From CAYQJS01 sp964417895 (lineage in GTDB: Bacteria; Chloroflexota; UBA6077; SHYK01), in assembly GCA_964417895.1 (NCBI GenBank), contig CAYQJS010000011.1, positions 1 through 64,000 of the forward strand: DNA of 64,000 bases, in the 5' to 3' direction. Below the pieces are notes generated by a model. That model ran no database searches and was not told where the DNA came from. It was given only the letters and a program-made list of their open reading frames with translations. The position numbers were made by a program, and so were the translations under genes. Shown one piece after another: positions 43,266 through 52,313 of this stretch (its first letter is position 1; every line of letters starts with the position of its first letter).

Positions 43266-44342
43266 CTACAGCCCGTAAAACGTCTTGCCATTCTCGTAGG
43301 TGATGCGCCGGACGGCGCTCTGCGGGATCTCGCCGCGGTCGGCACGTTCCTGCAGATGCTGCGCGAAGTGCCGCTCCTCGGACGGATCGGCGTGGGTATA
43401 GTCGGAACCCACCAGCAAATGATCCTCGCCCGTGTACTTCATGATGTAGGGCAGATCCTCGTCCACCTGGCACGTGATGTAGAGGTTGTTCAGCCGCACC
43501 ACATCCGACAGCTCCCTGTAGGTGTACCCGCCCGCCGCGCGCTCCCTCCCCTTGGATGCAGCCCGCATGATCTTGTAGACCAGATATGGGACCCATGAAG
43601 AACCGGCCTCGATGAAGCCCCAGCGCACGCCGGGGAACTTGTGCGGAACGTTGAACGTCACCAGCGCCTGGAAGGCATTGAGCGGAGGCACGCTGATGCG
43701 CATGTACCGGACGTGGTCAAACTCCCGGGACGAGCTGAAGTCCGGGATCCCGGAGCCAGTGTGGAAGCAGACGGCCAGGTCGAGCTTCTGACACTCCTCC
43801 CAGATCGGGTAGAAGTACTCCTCGCTCACCCAGTGGCCCCCCTCCCGGTCCCCCTTCTTGAAGATGCCACAGGCACCGTGGGCTTTGGCGAACCGCATCT
43901 CCTCCAGGGCCGTCGGAATGTCCGTCATCGGGGGCAAGCAGACCCAGCGCAGCCGGCCGTCGGTCTCCTCGGTGCGGTCGCCCAGCCAGCGGTTGTAGCT
44001 TCGCTTGAGTGCGACTTCGACGTCCGCGTTTTCCGTAATCCCCACGAGCATGAGCGACGGGTACATGACCTGCACTTCGGTCCCGAGCTCGTCCATGTGC
44101 CGCACGCGGGCCGTCGGGTCCAGCAGCTCCCGGGTCTCTACAGTGGTCTGGCTGCGCTTGTCGTCCCGATGGAGGCGCGGCTGCCGGTGCCCGTCGATCA
44201 GCCAGTAGCGGGTGGGCGGCCGCGTGGGATCCGGATTCGAGGGGTAGCCGGTCGTCGGCTTGAACGCTAACTCCTCCTCCTTCAGCCATTCCCAGGTGTC
44301 TTCGGTCTCGTCAATGTGCGCGTCACTGTCGATGATCGACAT
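43266..44342 (-). CDS. Amidohydrolase (ACMSD-like, amidohydrolase 2 family)
   Basis: A 358-residue TIM-barrel hydrolase with S-I-I-D-S-D-A-H-I (D-x-H metal site), F-H-T-G-S-G barrel histidine near residue 196, and L-L-V-G-S-D-Y-T-H with the C-terminal metal aspartate. Compared with the enzyme at 34000 it has shorter N- and longer C-terminal loops. ATG 44342 is preferred because GAGGAGG lies eight bases upstream; the open frame before it is unsupported. It faces the enoyl-CoA hydratase gene head to head. Decarboxylation or hydrolysis of a ring-cleavage product is a fair guess only. Confidence 0.88.
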   Translation of the reverse strand: MSIIDSDAHIDETEDTWEWLKEEELAFKPTTGYPSNPDPTRPPTRYWLIDGHRQPRLHRDDKRSQTTVETRELLDPTARVRHMDELGTEVQVMYPSLMLVGITENADVEVALKRSYNRWLGDRTEETDGRLRWVCLPPMTDIPTALEEMRFAKAHGACGIFKKGDREGGHWVSEEYFYPIWEECQKLDLAVCFHTGSGIPDFSSSREFDHVRYMRISVPPLNAFQALVTFNVPHKFPGVRWGFIEAGSSWVPYLVYKIMRAASKGRERAAGGYTYRELSDVVRLNNLYITCQVDEDLPYIMKYTGEDHLLVGSDYTHADPSEERHFAQHLQERADRGEIPQSAVRRITYENGKTFYGL

Positions 44343-44499
44343 CGCCCATCCCTCCTCAGAGAAGATCCGGCCGCGACTACGGCACGGTGTCGCCGAAAAT
44401 GATATATGAATTGCCGCACTCTTCCGGTAAAGCTGATCCCGCCTGCCGTGGTTCACGTCGCGCGGGTGGGATACGGGTTCGGATCACCAGGAGGAATCG

Positions 44500-45282
44500 A
44501 TGGCGACGATCCACTACGACAAGCGCGACCACATCGTCATCATCACTATGGAAGGCGACAATGACCTCAATATCGGTGTGGTGAGCGGGGAGCTGCACGA
44601 GCGGATCGACGAGTACGCCGCGGACGACGAACTCTGGTGCGCGATCATCACGGGCGCGGGCACCAGAGCGTTCTCGGCCGGTGGCGACGCCAACCGCCGC
44701 GCCGCGATGATCGCGGGCGAGGTCCAGTCGACGCCCGACGAGGTCTCGCGCGCCTTCCGCCCGACGATCGTCGCTGGGCTCGACATGTGGAAACCCATCA
44801 TCGCAGCCGTCAACGGTTACTGCATCGGCGCGGGTTTTGGTCTGGCCCTGGCATGCGACATCCGGATCGCTTCCGAGAACGCGGAGTTCTCGATGCCGGA
44901 GCTGAAGCTGGGGTCTCCAGGGGGGATGGGTGTGCCGCAACGCCTTCCGCGGGCGATAGCGCTCGGTCCGGCCTTGGAGATGCTGCTCACCGGCGACAGG
45001 ATCACCGCCCAACAGGCGCTGCAATGGGGCCTGGTGAATCGCGTGGTACCGCAAGGTGAGCTGATGGACGCGGCGCTGGAGTTAGCTCAACGCATCGTGG
45101 CCAATCCGCCCCTCGGCGTACGCACCACCAAGGAGGCCGTCCTCCGGTCGCTCGAAATGTCGGCCGCCGAAGGGATGCGACTCACCGGCCTCCTGTACCA
45201 GACGAACCGCGGAACGGAGGACGCCAAGGAGGCGTATCGCGCCCGGGTTGAGAAGCGCAAGCCCATCTATAGAGGAAGATAG
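44500..45282 (+). CDS. Enoyl-CoA hydratase/isomerase family protein
   Basis: A 260-residue crotonase-fold enzyme. A-F-S-A-G-G-D near residue 60 forms the first part of the oxyanion hole, G-A-G-F-G-L-A-L-A-C-D near 110 the second, and M-P-E-L-K-L-G-S-P-G-G-M-G carries the usual active-site glutamate position. It should hydrate, isomerise or cleave an acyl-CoA. AGGAGG precedes ATG 44500. A family A repeat and a DUF559 remnant separate it from the CaiB gene on the same strand. Confidence 0.92.
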   Translation: MATIHYDKRDHIVIITMEGDNDLNIGVVSGELHERIDEYAADDELWCAIITGAGTRAFSAGGDANRRAAMIAGEVQSTPDEVSRAFRPTIVAGLDMWKPIIAAVNGYCIGAGFGLALACDIRIASENAEFSMPELKLGSPGGMGVPQRLPRAIALGPALEMLLTGDRITAQQALQWGLVNRVVPQGELMDAALELAQRIVANPPLGVRTTKEAVLRSLEMSAAEGMRLTGLLYQTNRGTEDAKEAYRARVEKRKPIYRGR

Positions 45283-45285
45283 CTA

Positions 45286-45327
45286 TTCCCTCCCCCCTGG
45301 CGGGGGAGGGTGAGGGAGAGGGGGAAC
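45286..45327. repeat. Family A palindrome
   Basis: CCCTCCCCCCTGGCGGGGGA followed by GGGTGAGGGAGAGGGGG, almost identical to the copy at 42820 and, like it, directly followed by DUF559 sequence. Confidence 0.8.
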
Positions 45328-45328
45328 C

Positions 45329-45406
45329 TTGATCGAGCGAGCGAAACGCCTGCGGAGCAACCATACGGACACGGAATAGCGACTGCGGGAAACTCTGCGC
45401 GCGAGG
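45329..45406 (+). pseudogene. Short DUF559 remnant
   Basis: A-K-R-L-R-S-N-H-T-D-T-E, a stop, then R-L-R-E-T-L-R-A-R matches the first 24 residues of the DUF559 remnant at 42859. Only the N-terminal part survives. Its end supplies the purine-rich ribosome binding site of the CaiB gene. Confidence 0.65.
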
Positions 45407-45415
45407 GAGGGATCA

Positions 45416-46591
45416 ATGCCCCACGCACTGGACGGAATCAACGTTATCGACGTCGCCATCAACTACGCCGGACCGGCGAGCTCCACCTACCTGGTGGACC
45501 AGGGGGCGGAGGTCATTAAGGTTGAGCGGCGGATCGTCGGTGACACGTCCCGCCGCTCCGGCAACACCCCCTTCCTCAAGCTCAATAGCTACGCGTTCAT
45601 GGCGTTAAATCGGGGGAAGCGCAGCATCACCCTCGATATCACCAAGCCGCAGGGCCAGGAGATCCTGCGCGATCTGGCCCACGGCGCGGACGTGCTGGTG
45701 GAAAACTTCCGGCCGGGCGTCATGGAACGGTTGGGGATCGGCTACGACACGCTATCTACCCTCAACCCGCGGCTCGTCTACGGCTCGCTCACCGCGTTCG
45801 GGGCGAAGGGCCCCTATGCCGACAAGGCGGGGTTTGACCGGCTGGCGCAGGGCCTCGCCGGCGCGATGTACCGGCGAGACGCCGAGGGCCGGCCGCTCCC
45901 AAACGGCATCTGGATTTCCGATTGGGGGGCGCCGATGCTGATGGCGTTCGGCATCATGGCGGCGCTTTTCGCGCGCGAACGGAGCGGCCGCGGCCAGCGG
46001 GTCGAGACGTCGCTTATGCAGGCGGCGGTCGCGATGCAGTTCAGCCAGCTCACGGTGGTCGAGGATGACCCGACGCCCCCGCGCGAGGAGAACCCAGCGG
46101 GGTACAACAGCTATCGTTGCGCTGATGGCATCTATCTGAACATCGCGGTCTATCTGCCGCATCAGTTCAGCCGCCTGTGCCACGCTCTGGACCTGCCGCA
46201 CCTCGCCGACGACCCGCGCATCACCGATCCCCTCCGCCGCCGTGAGCTAGACGCGGAAGTCGATCCGATCATCACGGCACTCCTCGCCACGGCCCCCGCC
46301 CAGGTGTGGCGGGACCTCCTGGTGGAGGCCGACGTCCCCTGCGCCCCGATCGTCGACCGTGCCCAGGTGCCCTACGAGGAGCAGGTGCTCGCGAACGAGA
46401 TGATGGTGCCCATCGAGCACCCGGTAGTAGGCCGGACGCGCATCGTGGGAACACCCGTCCAGCTCTCCGAGACGCCGAGCGTGCAGCTGCGCCCCGCGCC
46501 CACGCTGGGCCAGCATACCGATGAGATCCTGGGGGAGCTGGGCTACTCGCCAGAGCGCATCGCCGAGCTCCGGGAGGCGGAGGTGATCTAG
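45416..46591 (+). CDS. CaiB/BaiF (family III) CoA transferase
   Basis: A 391-residue family III CoA transferase. The N-terminal G-I-N-V-I-D-V-A and G-A-E-V-I-K-V-E-R signature, the V-L-V-E-N-F-R-P-G-V-M-E-R-L-G helix and an S-D-W-G-A-P stretch around the catalytic aspartate position (about residue 168) all fit. Such enzymes move CoA between carboxylic acids and so activate substrates without ATP. GAGGGAGGG before ATG 45416 sets the start. Together with the hydratase, thiolase-like and DUF35 genes it makes a small acyl-CoA degradation block. Confidence 0.93.
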   Translation: MPHALDGINVIDVAINYAGPASSTYLVDQGAEVIKVERRIVGDTSRRSGNTPFLKLNSYAFMALNRGKRSITLDITKPQGQEILRDLAHGADVLVENFRPGVMERLGIGYDTLSTLNPRLVYGSLTAFGAKGPYADKAGFDRLAQGLAGAMYRRDAEGRPLPNGIWISDWGAPMLMAFGIMAALFARERSGRGQRVETSLMQAAVAMQFSQLTVVEDDPTPPREENPAGYNSYRCADGIYLNIAVYLPHQFSRLCHALDLPHLADDPRITDPLRRRELDAEVDPIITALLATAPAQVWRDLLVEADVPCAPIVDRAQVPYEEQVLANEMMVPIEHPVVGRTRIVGTPVQLSETPSVQLRPAPTLGQHTDEILGELGYSPERIAELREAEVI

Positions 46592-46592
46592 C

Positions 46593-46680
46593 CCGGGCAA
46601 CAGGCGAGAGGCAAATAGGCAACAGTCGAACCGGTAAGCTGTACCCTTTGCCTAGTGCCCTGTGCCTATTGCCTGGTGAG
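46593..46680. repeat. Imperfect inverted repeat (GGCAATAGGCACAGG type, family E)
   Basis: Left arm CAACAGGCGAGAGGCAAATA with GGCAACAG and right arm TGCCTAGTGCCCTGTGCCTA with TTGCC are imperfect complements. It lies between CaiB and the next SBP. Confidence 0.55.
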
Positions 46681-46750
46681 GTCCTTTTGCTCGACGTAGA
46701 ATGGGCCTAACCCAGCGGGGATCGGGGAGGATAGCTCGAGGAGGAGGGTC

Positions 46751-48460
46751 ATGCCGGGGTTGAGGCGAATCATCGCCACATGGCTCGTGTTTGCGTCTCT
46801 TGCCATGGCGTGCGCTCCAGGCGGTCCGCGGGACTCCGGAGGGGCCGCGGGTGGCGCCGCTCCTGGCCCCCTTGCCACGGTGAAGCGCGCCACGTTTGGG
46901 ACGGCGCGCGAGCAGGACTTCCGCCCCAACGCCTCAGGGCCGGAGCGCCTCGCGCTCCAGATGGTGCACTCGGGCCTGACGGTGCGCGACGGCCAGCGCA
47001 TCCGTCATTCGCGGCTGGCCGAGGCGGTGCCCAGCCTGGACAACGGGCTTTGGAACCTGCTGCCGGACGGGCGGATGGAGACCACGTGGCGGCTCCGTGC
47101 GGGGGCCCGCTGGCACGACGGGGCTCCGGTGACCGCAGATGACCTGCTCTTCAGCCTGGAGGTCGGTCGGGACCGCGAGATGTCCGCCTTTAACGTCGAG
47201 GCCTACGCCTCGATCGAGGAGGTGTGGGCCCCGGATCCGCGGACCCTGACCATCAGCTGGAAGGTGCCGTTCATCGACGCCGACGGCGTGCTGGGCCAGT
47301 TCCAGGGGGGGCTCCTCCCCAAGCATCTGCTCGAGGCCACCTACCGGGCTGATAAAGCCAGTTTGCTGGACCTCCCCTACTGGGGTGCCGAGTTCGTCGG
47401 GGCGGGGCCCTACCGGCTGCGGGAGTGGGTCGCCGGGGTCAGCATGCTGCTGGAGGCGAACGGCGACTATGTGCTCGGCCCCCCGCCGATCGACCAGGTC
47501 CAGGTGAGGTACATTCTCGATGCCAACACCCTGTCGGCGAACATCCTGGCCGGAACGGTGGACCTCACGGCCAACGTCGGCTCCATCGACCTGGCGATCC
47601 AGCTCCGCGACCAGTGGGGCGCCCGGGGTACCGTGGCCTTCAACTACGGGTCGGACCTCTGGATCGCCCTGTTCCCGCAATTCGTCGACCCCCGCCCGGC
47701 CGTGGTGGCCGAGCTGCAGTTCCGGCGCGCCCTGGCCCATGCCACCGATCGCCAGGAGCTAGTGGACACCCTGGTGGCGGGCATGTCCCCGGTCGCCCAC
47801 AGCTTCATGAGCCCGAACCAGGCCGCGTACCGGGAAGTCGAAGCGGCCCTCTCGCGGTATGAGTACGACCTGCGGCGGGCCGCCCAGCTGTTGGAGGCCC
47901 AGGGCTTCGGGAAGGGGGCGGATGGGACCTACCGCGACGCGGCGAACCGGCGGCTGGAATTGGAATTGCGTGGCGGGCCCGAGGAGGAGGCGTTCAAGAC
48001 GGCGACCGCGACCGCTGACTTCTGGCAGCGGCTGGGGGTGGATGCCACCGCCGTGCGCCTCACGCCCCAGCAATTCCAGGACGCCCAGCATACTGCCACC
48101 TTCCCGGCGTTCACGGTGTTCAGGGGCCTCGTTGACGTCAACGCGTTCCGTTTTTTCCATAGCTCGCAGACCCGTCTGCCGAGCAACAACTTTCGCATCT
48201 CCGGCCCGGGCAACAGGAGCCGATACATGAATCCGGAGTTCGACGCCATGCTGGAGACGTACTTCCGGACCGTACCGCTGCCTGGGCGCATCGAGGCGCT
48301 GGGCCAGGCCATTCGCCATATGGCCGACCAGGTCACCGTCCTTGGCCTCTACTACCACCCGGAACCCGGGGCTTTCTCTGACCGTATGGTGAATGTGAGC
48401 CGGGAATGGCCAGCGTCACATATCGTCTGGAACTCGCACGAGTGGGATGTGAGGAGCTGA
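46751..48460 (+). CDS. ABC transporter substrate-binding lipoprotein, family 5 (group A)
   Basis: A 569-residue SBP_bac_5 receptor with lipobox A-M-A-C (Cys21). LLPDGRMETTWRLRAG and the terminal W-N-S-H-E-W place it with the copies at 4004 and 61386. GAGGAGG before ATG 46751 is clear; TAGAAT at 46697-46702 may be a -10. It runs in the same direction as CaiB and meets the next SBP tail to tail, with 13 bases between the stops. Confidence 0.92.
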   Translation: MPGLRRIIATWLVFASLAMACAPGGPRDSGGAAGGAAPGPLATVKRATFGTAREQDFRPNASGPERLALQMVHSGLTVRDGQRIRHSRLAEAVPSLDNGLWNLLPDGRMETTWRLRAGARWHDGAPVTADDLLFSLEVGRDREMSAFNVEAYASIEEVWAPDPRTLTISWKVPFIDADGVLGQFQGGLLPKHLLEATYRADKASLLDLPYWGAEFVGAGPYRLREWVAGVSMLLEANGDYVLGPPPIDQVQVRYILDANTLSANILAGTVDLTANVGSIDLAIQLRDQWGARGTVAFNYGSDLWIALFPQFVDPRPAVVAELQFRRALAHATDRQELVDTLVAGMSPVAHSFMSPNQAAYREVEAALSRYEYDLRRAAQLLEAQGFGKGADGTYRDAANRRLELELRGGPEEEAFKTATATADFWQRLGVDATAVRLTPQQFQDAQHTATFPAFTVFRGLVDVNAFRFFHSSQTRLPSNNFRISGPGNRSRYMNPEFDAMLETYFRTVPLPGRIEALGQAIRHMADQVTVLGLYYHPEPGAFSDRMVNVSREWPASHIVWNSHEWDVRS

Positions 48461-48473
48461 GGAGGAAACGAGG

Positions 48474-50207
48474 TTATCTGATCAGGTCCCAGTGCTCGAC
48501 GTTCCACGCTTGCGTTGCCCGTCTCCCGTTCGAGGTCACTCCCTGAATGCGATCCCCGATCAGCGCGGAGTCGACCTGATAGAACAGTCCCATCGACGGC
48601 AGAATGTCCGATTCATAATGGGCAATCCGGGCGAGCGCCTGTAGCCGCTCGGTCCGCGGGATCGTCGTGATGAACTGCTCTAAGTACGAGTCCAGCTCCG
48701 CGCTCCGGTGTCGCGAGAAGTTCCCCATGACCGTAAAGCGGTTCTCCGGGAGAGGGGTAGCCGAGCTGTGGTGTCGCATGATCTCTTCCGGGGTCAGATC
48801 GTTATTCCCGCCGGGCATCTCAAACGCCGGAAACGTCGCTCGATACTCCCGGTCACTCATGCGCTGCGGGGGAATGTTTACCTGCTCGGTGTCCACGCCG
48901 TTCTGCCGCCAGTAGTCCACGACCGCCGCCACAATCTTGGGCTGCAGCTCCGCCCGGATGGTCGTCCGAATCTCCACCCGCAGCCTCTGGTTGGCACTGT
49001 CCGCGAAGAACCCGTCGGATCCCCGGGTGTAGCCGAGCCCTTCGATCATCTGAACCGCCCGCCTGGGATCGTAGGCGTACTTGATGATGCTCGGCTCGAT
49101 CGCCTCGTAGCCGGGCGTATCCGGACCCACGTAGCTGTGCGCCACGGTCGTCTTCGGCCCGATGAATATGTCCGCCATGCTCTGCCGGTCGGTCGCATGC
49201 AGCAGTGCCCTGCGGAATCGCGCGTCGGTCACAATCGGGGGATTCGTGTCGATGAACTGGGCGTGGATGGGATACCACGACCGATACGCAGTCGCGACGC
49301 GCATATCGCCTCGCTGGCCCGCCACCATCTCCGCCTGCTCGAGGGGGATCAACGACCGCCCGAGCGTCATGTCCGCGGCGCGGGCAAGGAGATTCGCAAG
49401 CACAGTGTTAGGGTCCTGAACGAAGCGGAGCTCGATCTCCTCCACCCTGGGACGGCCCAGGAGGTAATCGTCATTGCGCCGCACCACCACGTGGCTATCC
49501 GTGACCCACTCCTGCATGCGGTAAGCGCCCGCGCCCACGAACTCGTTCGTCCAGAAGGGCAGCGCAAAGAAGTTCGCCCTGTTCTCGGCATAGGCCGTCT
49601 CCAGTAGATGCTTGGGCAAGGGAATGGCGTGCAGGTAGCTGAACATCGCGTCCGCCTCGATGTACGGCCCGGTCCACCGCACTATGACGGTCCGGGCATC
49701 TCGCGCCTCGATTCCTTCCACGAAGTCCCACACCCGCGCCCGGGGGATCCCCAGCTCCGCGTCCTGCTCCACTCGCGCCGCCAGAAGCAGGTCGTCGGTC
49801 GTGACGGGCATGCCGTCGTGCCACCGAGCTCCTGTCTTGATCGTCAAGGTGGTTGTCATCCGCCCATCGGGGAAGAGCCGCCACAACCCGTTCTCGAGCG
49901 TGGGGACCACCTCCGCGAGCTGCGGGCGCAGCGTGCCCTGGTCATCTGCGTGCACCAGCGAGGCGTGCACCAGCTCCATCAGCGCGTCCAGCCCCGGGTA
50001 ATTCCCAGTGGTGCGATTGGTCTCTTGCCCCGCTAAAGAGGGCGGCACGCCTCGGATCGCCGCGACAATGCGCCTCGGCCCGCCGGCTCCCGCCTCACCC
50101 GTGGCAGCGCCCCCCGGGACCGAGTCCGCTCGCGGCGGGCCCGCGCACCCGATCGTACTCGCCAGCACGACGACTCCAAGGATGGCGGCAACCGCGGACC
50201 TGCTCAT
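48474..50207 (-). CDS. ABC transporter substrate-binding lipoprotein, family 5 (group A)
   Basis: A 577-residue SBP_bac_5 receptor with lipobox T-I-G-C (Cys21). It carries L-F-P-D-G-R-M-T-T-T-L where most paralogues have M-E-T-T-W, and ends W-N-V-E-H-W-D. GGAGGG before ATG 50207 supports the start. It converges on the SBP at 46751, so the two are not a tandem duplication; sequence similarity between them is no greater than to other group A members as judged by eye. Confidence 0.92.
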   Translation of the reverse strand: MSRSAVAAILGVVVLASTIGCAGPPRADSVPGGAATGEAGAGGPRRIVAAIRGVPPSLAGQETNRTTGNYPGLDALMELVHASLVHADDQGTLRPQLAEVVPTLENGLWRLFPDGRMTTTLTIKTGARWHDGMPVTTDDLLLAARVEQDAELGIPRARVWDFVEGIEARDARTVIVRWTGPYIEADAMFSYLHAIPLPKHLLETAYAENRANFFALPFWTNEFVGAGAYRMQEWVTDSHVVVRRNDDYLLGRPRVEEIELRFVQDPNTVLANLLARAADMTLGRSLIPLEQAEMVAGQRGDMRVATAYRSWYPIHAQFIDTNPPIVTDARFRRALLHATDRQSMADIFIGPKTTVAHSYVGPDTPGYEAIEPSIIKYAYDPRRAVQMIEGLGYTRGSDGFFADSANQRLRVEIRTTIRAELQPKIVAAVVDYWRQNGVDTEQVNIPPQRMSDREYRATFPAFEMPGGNNDLTPEEIMRHHSSATPLPENRFTVMGNFSRHRSAELDSYLEQFITTIPRTERLQALARIAHYESDILPSMGLFYQVDSALIGDRIQGVTSNGRRATQAWNVEHWDLIR

Positions 50208-50404
50208 GCATCACCCTCCGTCAGCTTTTACGACCATGGTGAATTCGGACGCGGCAATCCTTAAGCGCATCGGCAACATCCCAGCACCTCACGAAGTCAG
50301 TTCCCACTCGTGACATTCAGGCTCATGGAGTCTCCCTCGGGTGCCTTTAACGCGGCCATGTGGCCCACGACATCGAGTCCGTCCTAAAGGGGGGGTATCG
50401 TGAT

Positions 50405-51289
50405 TCAGCCCAGGATGTGCGTTGCGACGTCAACCGTGACGCGCTCACCGGAGCCGCCGCGGGCAGTGCCGCGTGTCGGTGGTACGTCCGCATAGTCGCG
50501 CCCCAAGGCCATCTTGACGTGGTACTCGCTGGCCAGCAGGTTGTTCGTCGGGTCGAAACCGCGCCAGCCGTGGGTCGGCGTGAAGGCTTCTGCCCAGGCG
50601 TGCGAGGCGCCAGCTCCGCGATGAGGCGCCTGGCTGCGCGACGGGGACGGTGACGTCGAGCCCAGGGACTGCGACTGCACCGGGCCGTCATGGACAATGT
50701 AGCCGCTGACGTAACGAGCGGGGATGTCGATCGCTCGACAGAGACCGATCAGCACGTGGGCGAAGTCCTGGCACACCCCACGCCGCTCGCGCGCGACTTC
50801 GGCGACCGTCGTGCCGACGGTCGTCTGGTTCTGCTCATAGCTGAAGCCGCGGTAGATGAGGTCCATCAAGGCAATAACCGAGTCGAAGGCGTCAACCGGA
50901 TCGCGCGGCCGGTGCGGCTCGGCCAGCCGGGCCAGGTCGTCGTACCTCTGGACCAGCTTCGACGGCGACAGGTAGTCCCAGCGCTCCGATGGCGCCAGCG
51001 GCCCAGGCGGAGTGCTGGGGAGGCGGAACGGGTCATCGAGTAGCGTGTGGACCTCATTCCTAGCGACGATCTCCAGGAAATGGTGCGGCCGGCCGACTGT
51101 GATCAGGTGCGCCGCGTTGTCGAAACCGTCAGTATAGGGCCGGACTGCAGCCGACGGGTGGACGGCAAGGTCGAATCGCACCCATTGCTGGTCCGCATCG
51201 GTGCGTGGCCCGAGACGAATGTCCATGACTCCTTCGACCACGTCCACATCGTAATCGATCCGTGTGGTATGCACGACCTCGACTCTCAT
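50405..51289 (-). CDS. Transglutaminase-like cysteine peptidase-fold protein (third of the cluster)
   Basis: A 294-residue protein: N-terminal beta domain (T-T-R-I-D-Y-D), then a transglutaminase core with R-R-G-V-C-Q-D-F-A-H (Cys), G-A-S-H-A-W-A-E (His) and F-D-P-T-N-N (Asp). The C-terminus V-A-L-G/M-A-L-G-R-D-Y-A-D-V matches bacterial members linked to alpha-E and ATP-grasp genes. A Ser/Pro-rich insert (SLGSTSPSPSRS) lies before the histidine. ATG 51289 overlaps the alpha-E stop (ATGA), so it is translationally coupled as the last gene of the operon. It may cut or cross-link a peptide made by the ATP-grasp enzyme. Confidence 0.9.
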   Translation of the reverse strand: MRVEVVHTTRIDYDVDVVEGVMDIRLGPRTDADQQWVRFDLAVHPSAAVRPYTDGFDNAAHLITVGRPHHFLEIVARNEVHTLLDDPFRLPSTPPGPLAPSERWDYLSPSKLVQRYDDLARLAEPHRPRDPVDAFDSVIALMDLIYRGFSYEQNQTTVGTTVAEVARERRGVCQDFAHVLIGLCRAIDIPARYVSGYIVHDGPVQSQSLGSTSPSPSRSQAPHRGAGASHAWAEAFTPTHGWRGFDPTNNLLASEYHVKMALGRDYADVPPTRGTARGGSGERVTVDVATHILG

Positions 51290-52311
51290 TGCTGCTGCTG
51301 GGCAGCCATGATCAGAGCCGCGCGCGAGACGGTCACCAGGCGTCCGGGACGCGGCTCGTCCTGAAAATGACTGCGGGTGACCAACTCCGAAATGTGGGCG
51401 ATGCGATCCTGGACGTCCGTCAGATAGGCCCGCAGTCCCTCGGCCATGATCTCGTCGATCGCCCCGTACTCCAGCCGAGCACGCAGCAGTCCGAGGGCTC
51501 GGGTGGCGGGGCCGGGCTCGCCGATCGCGGGCGTGCTCCGCCCGTCGATCTGGATCAGCGCCTCCGAGGCGGCGCTGAGGCTGAAGCGGATCGACTGCGG
51601 GAAGACCGGGTTCAGCAGCAAGAACTCGATTGCCCGGGCCGGTTCGATTCGCAGCGAGTAGTAGCGGGCGTACGCCTCGGCGGAGCCGAACGAGCGTAGC
51701 ACGGCAAGCCAACGCACCAACTCGTCGCCATGGGCGCCGTCGCCACGCAGGAGCAGGTGGGTCTGGAGCTTGAGCACCCGGGCAACGTCGTCGGCCCGTT
51801 CCAGGTATTTGCCGAGGATGACGAACAGCCAGGGCTCGTCGTGGGCGAGCGTGCAATCGGCTAGCCCCTGGAACAGTTGGGCGCCTTCGCGCACGCGGCT
51901 GTAGAACGCGTGCGGGTCCGCCTCGGCCTCTACGGACAGTCGCGGGTCGACGAGCGAGAGGTACAGTCGGTTGAGTTGCTCCCACATCTCGCTGGAGATG
52001 CTCTCCCGCACGCCGCGCGCGGCGGCGCGAGCGTGCTGAACGCACGAAAGCAATGAGTTCGGGTTGTCCGCGTCGAAGGCCAGAGCGTAGCGCACCTCGC
52101 GCGGGGTAGGAGCCGCGGTGTCTTGCAGCGGCAAGAATCCAGCCTCGCCCTCGCTGCCGAGCAGGGGCGCCCAGAGTCCGGCCTCGTCCTCGTTAGGGTC
52201 ACCGGCGTCCAACTCGAGATGCCAGGTGTTGTCGATCAATCGCGCCACCGCGATGGCCCGCTCGACGTAGCGGCTCATCCAGAACATCTCATCAGCAACC
52301 CGGCAGAGCAT
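51286..52311 (-). CDS. Alpha-E domain protein (DUF403)
   Basis: A 341-residue all-helical protein starting M-L-C-R-V-A-D-E-M-F-W-M-S-R-Y-V-E-R-A, the hallmark N-terminus of alpha-E (DUF403) proteins. R-L-Y-L-S and Y-L-E-R-A-D-D-V-A-R segments follow. Function is not established; the family is nearly always encoded with circularly permuted ATP-grasp and transglutaminase genes and has been proposed to act with them in peptide synthesis or modification. ATG 52311 sits two bases after the ATP-grasp stop, and the next gene overlaps its own stop. Confidence 0.92.
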   Translation of the reverse strand: MLCRVADEMFWMSRYVERAIAVARLIDNTWHLELDAGDPNEDEAGLWAPLLGSEGEAGFLPLQDTAAPTPREVRYALAFDADNPNSLLSCVQHARAAARGVRESISSEMWEQLNRLYLSLVDPRLSVEAEADPHAFYSRVREGAQLFQGLADCTLAHDEPWLFVILGKYLERADDVARVLKLQTHLLLRGDGAHGDELVRWLAVLRSFGSAEAYARYYSLRIEPARAIEFLLLNPVFPQSIRFSLSAASEALIQIDGRSTPAIGEPGPATRALGLLRARLEYGAIDEIMAEGLRAYLTDVQDRIAHISELVTRSHFQDEPRPGRLVTVSRAALIMAAQQQQ

Positions 52312-52313
52312 GT

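Noticed and set aside
48460..48474. The convergent SBP pair 46751/48474 as a recent inverted duplication
   Set aside because: By eye the proteins are no closer to each other than to other group A copies.
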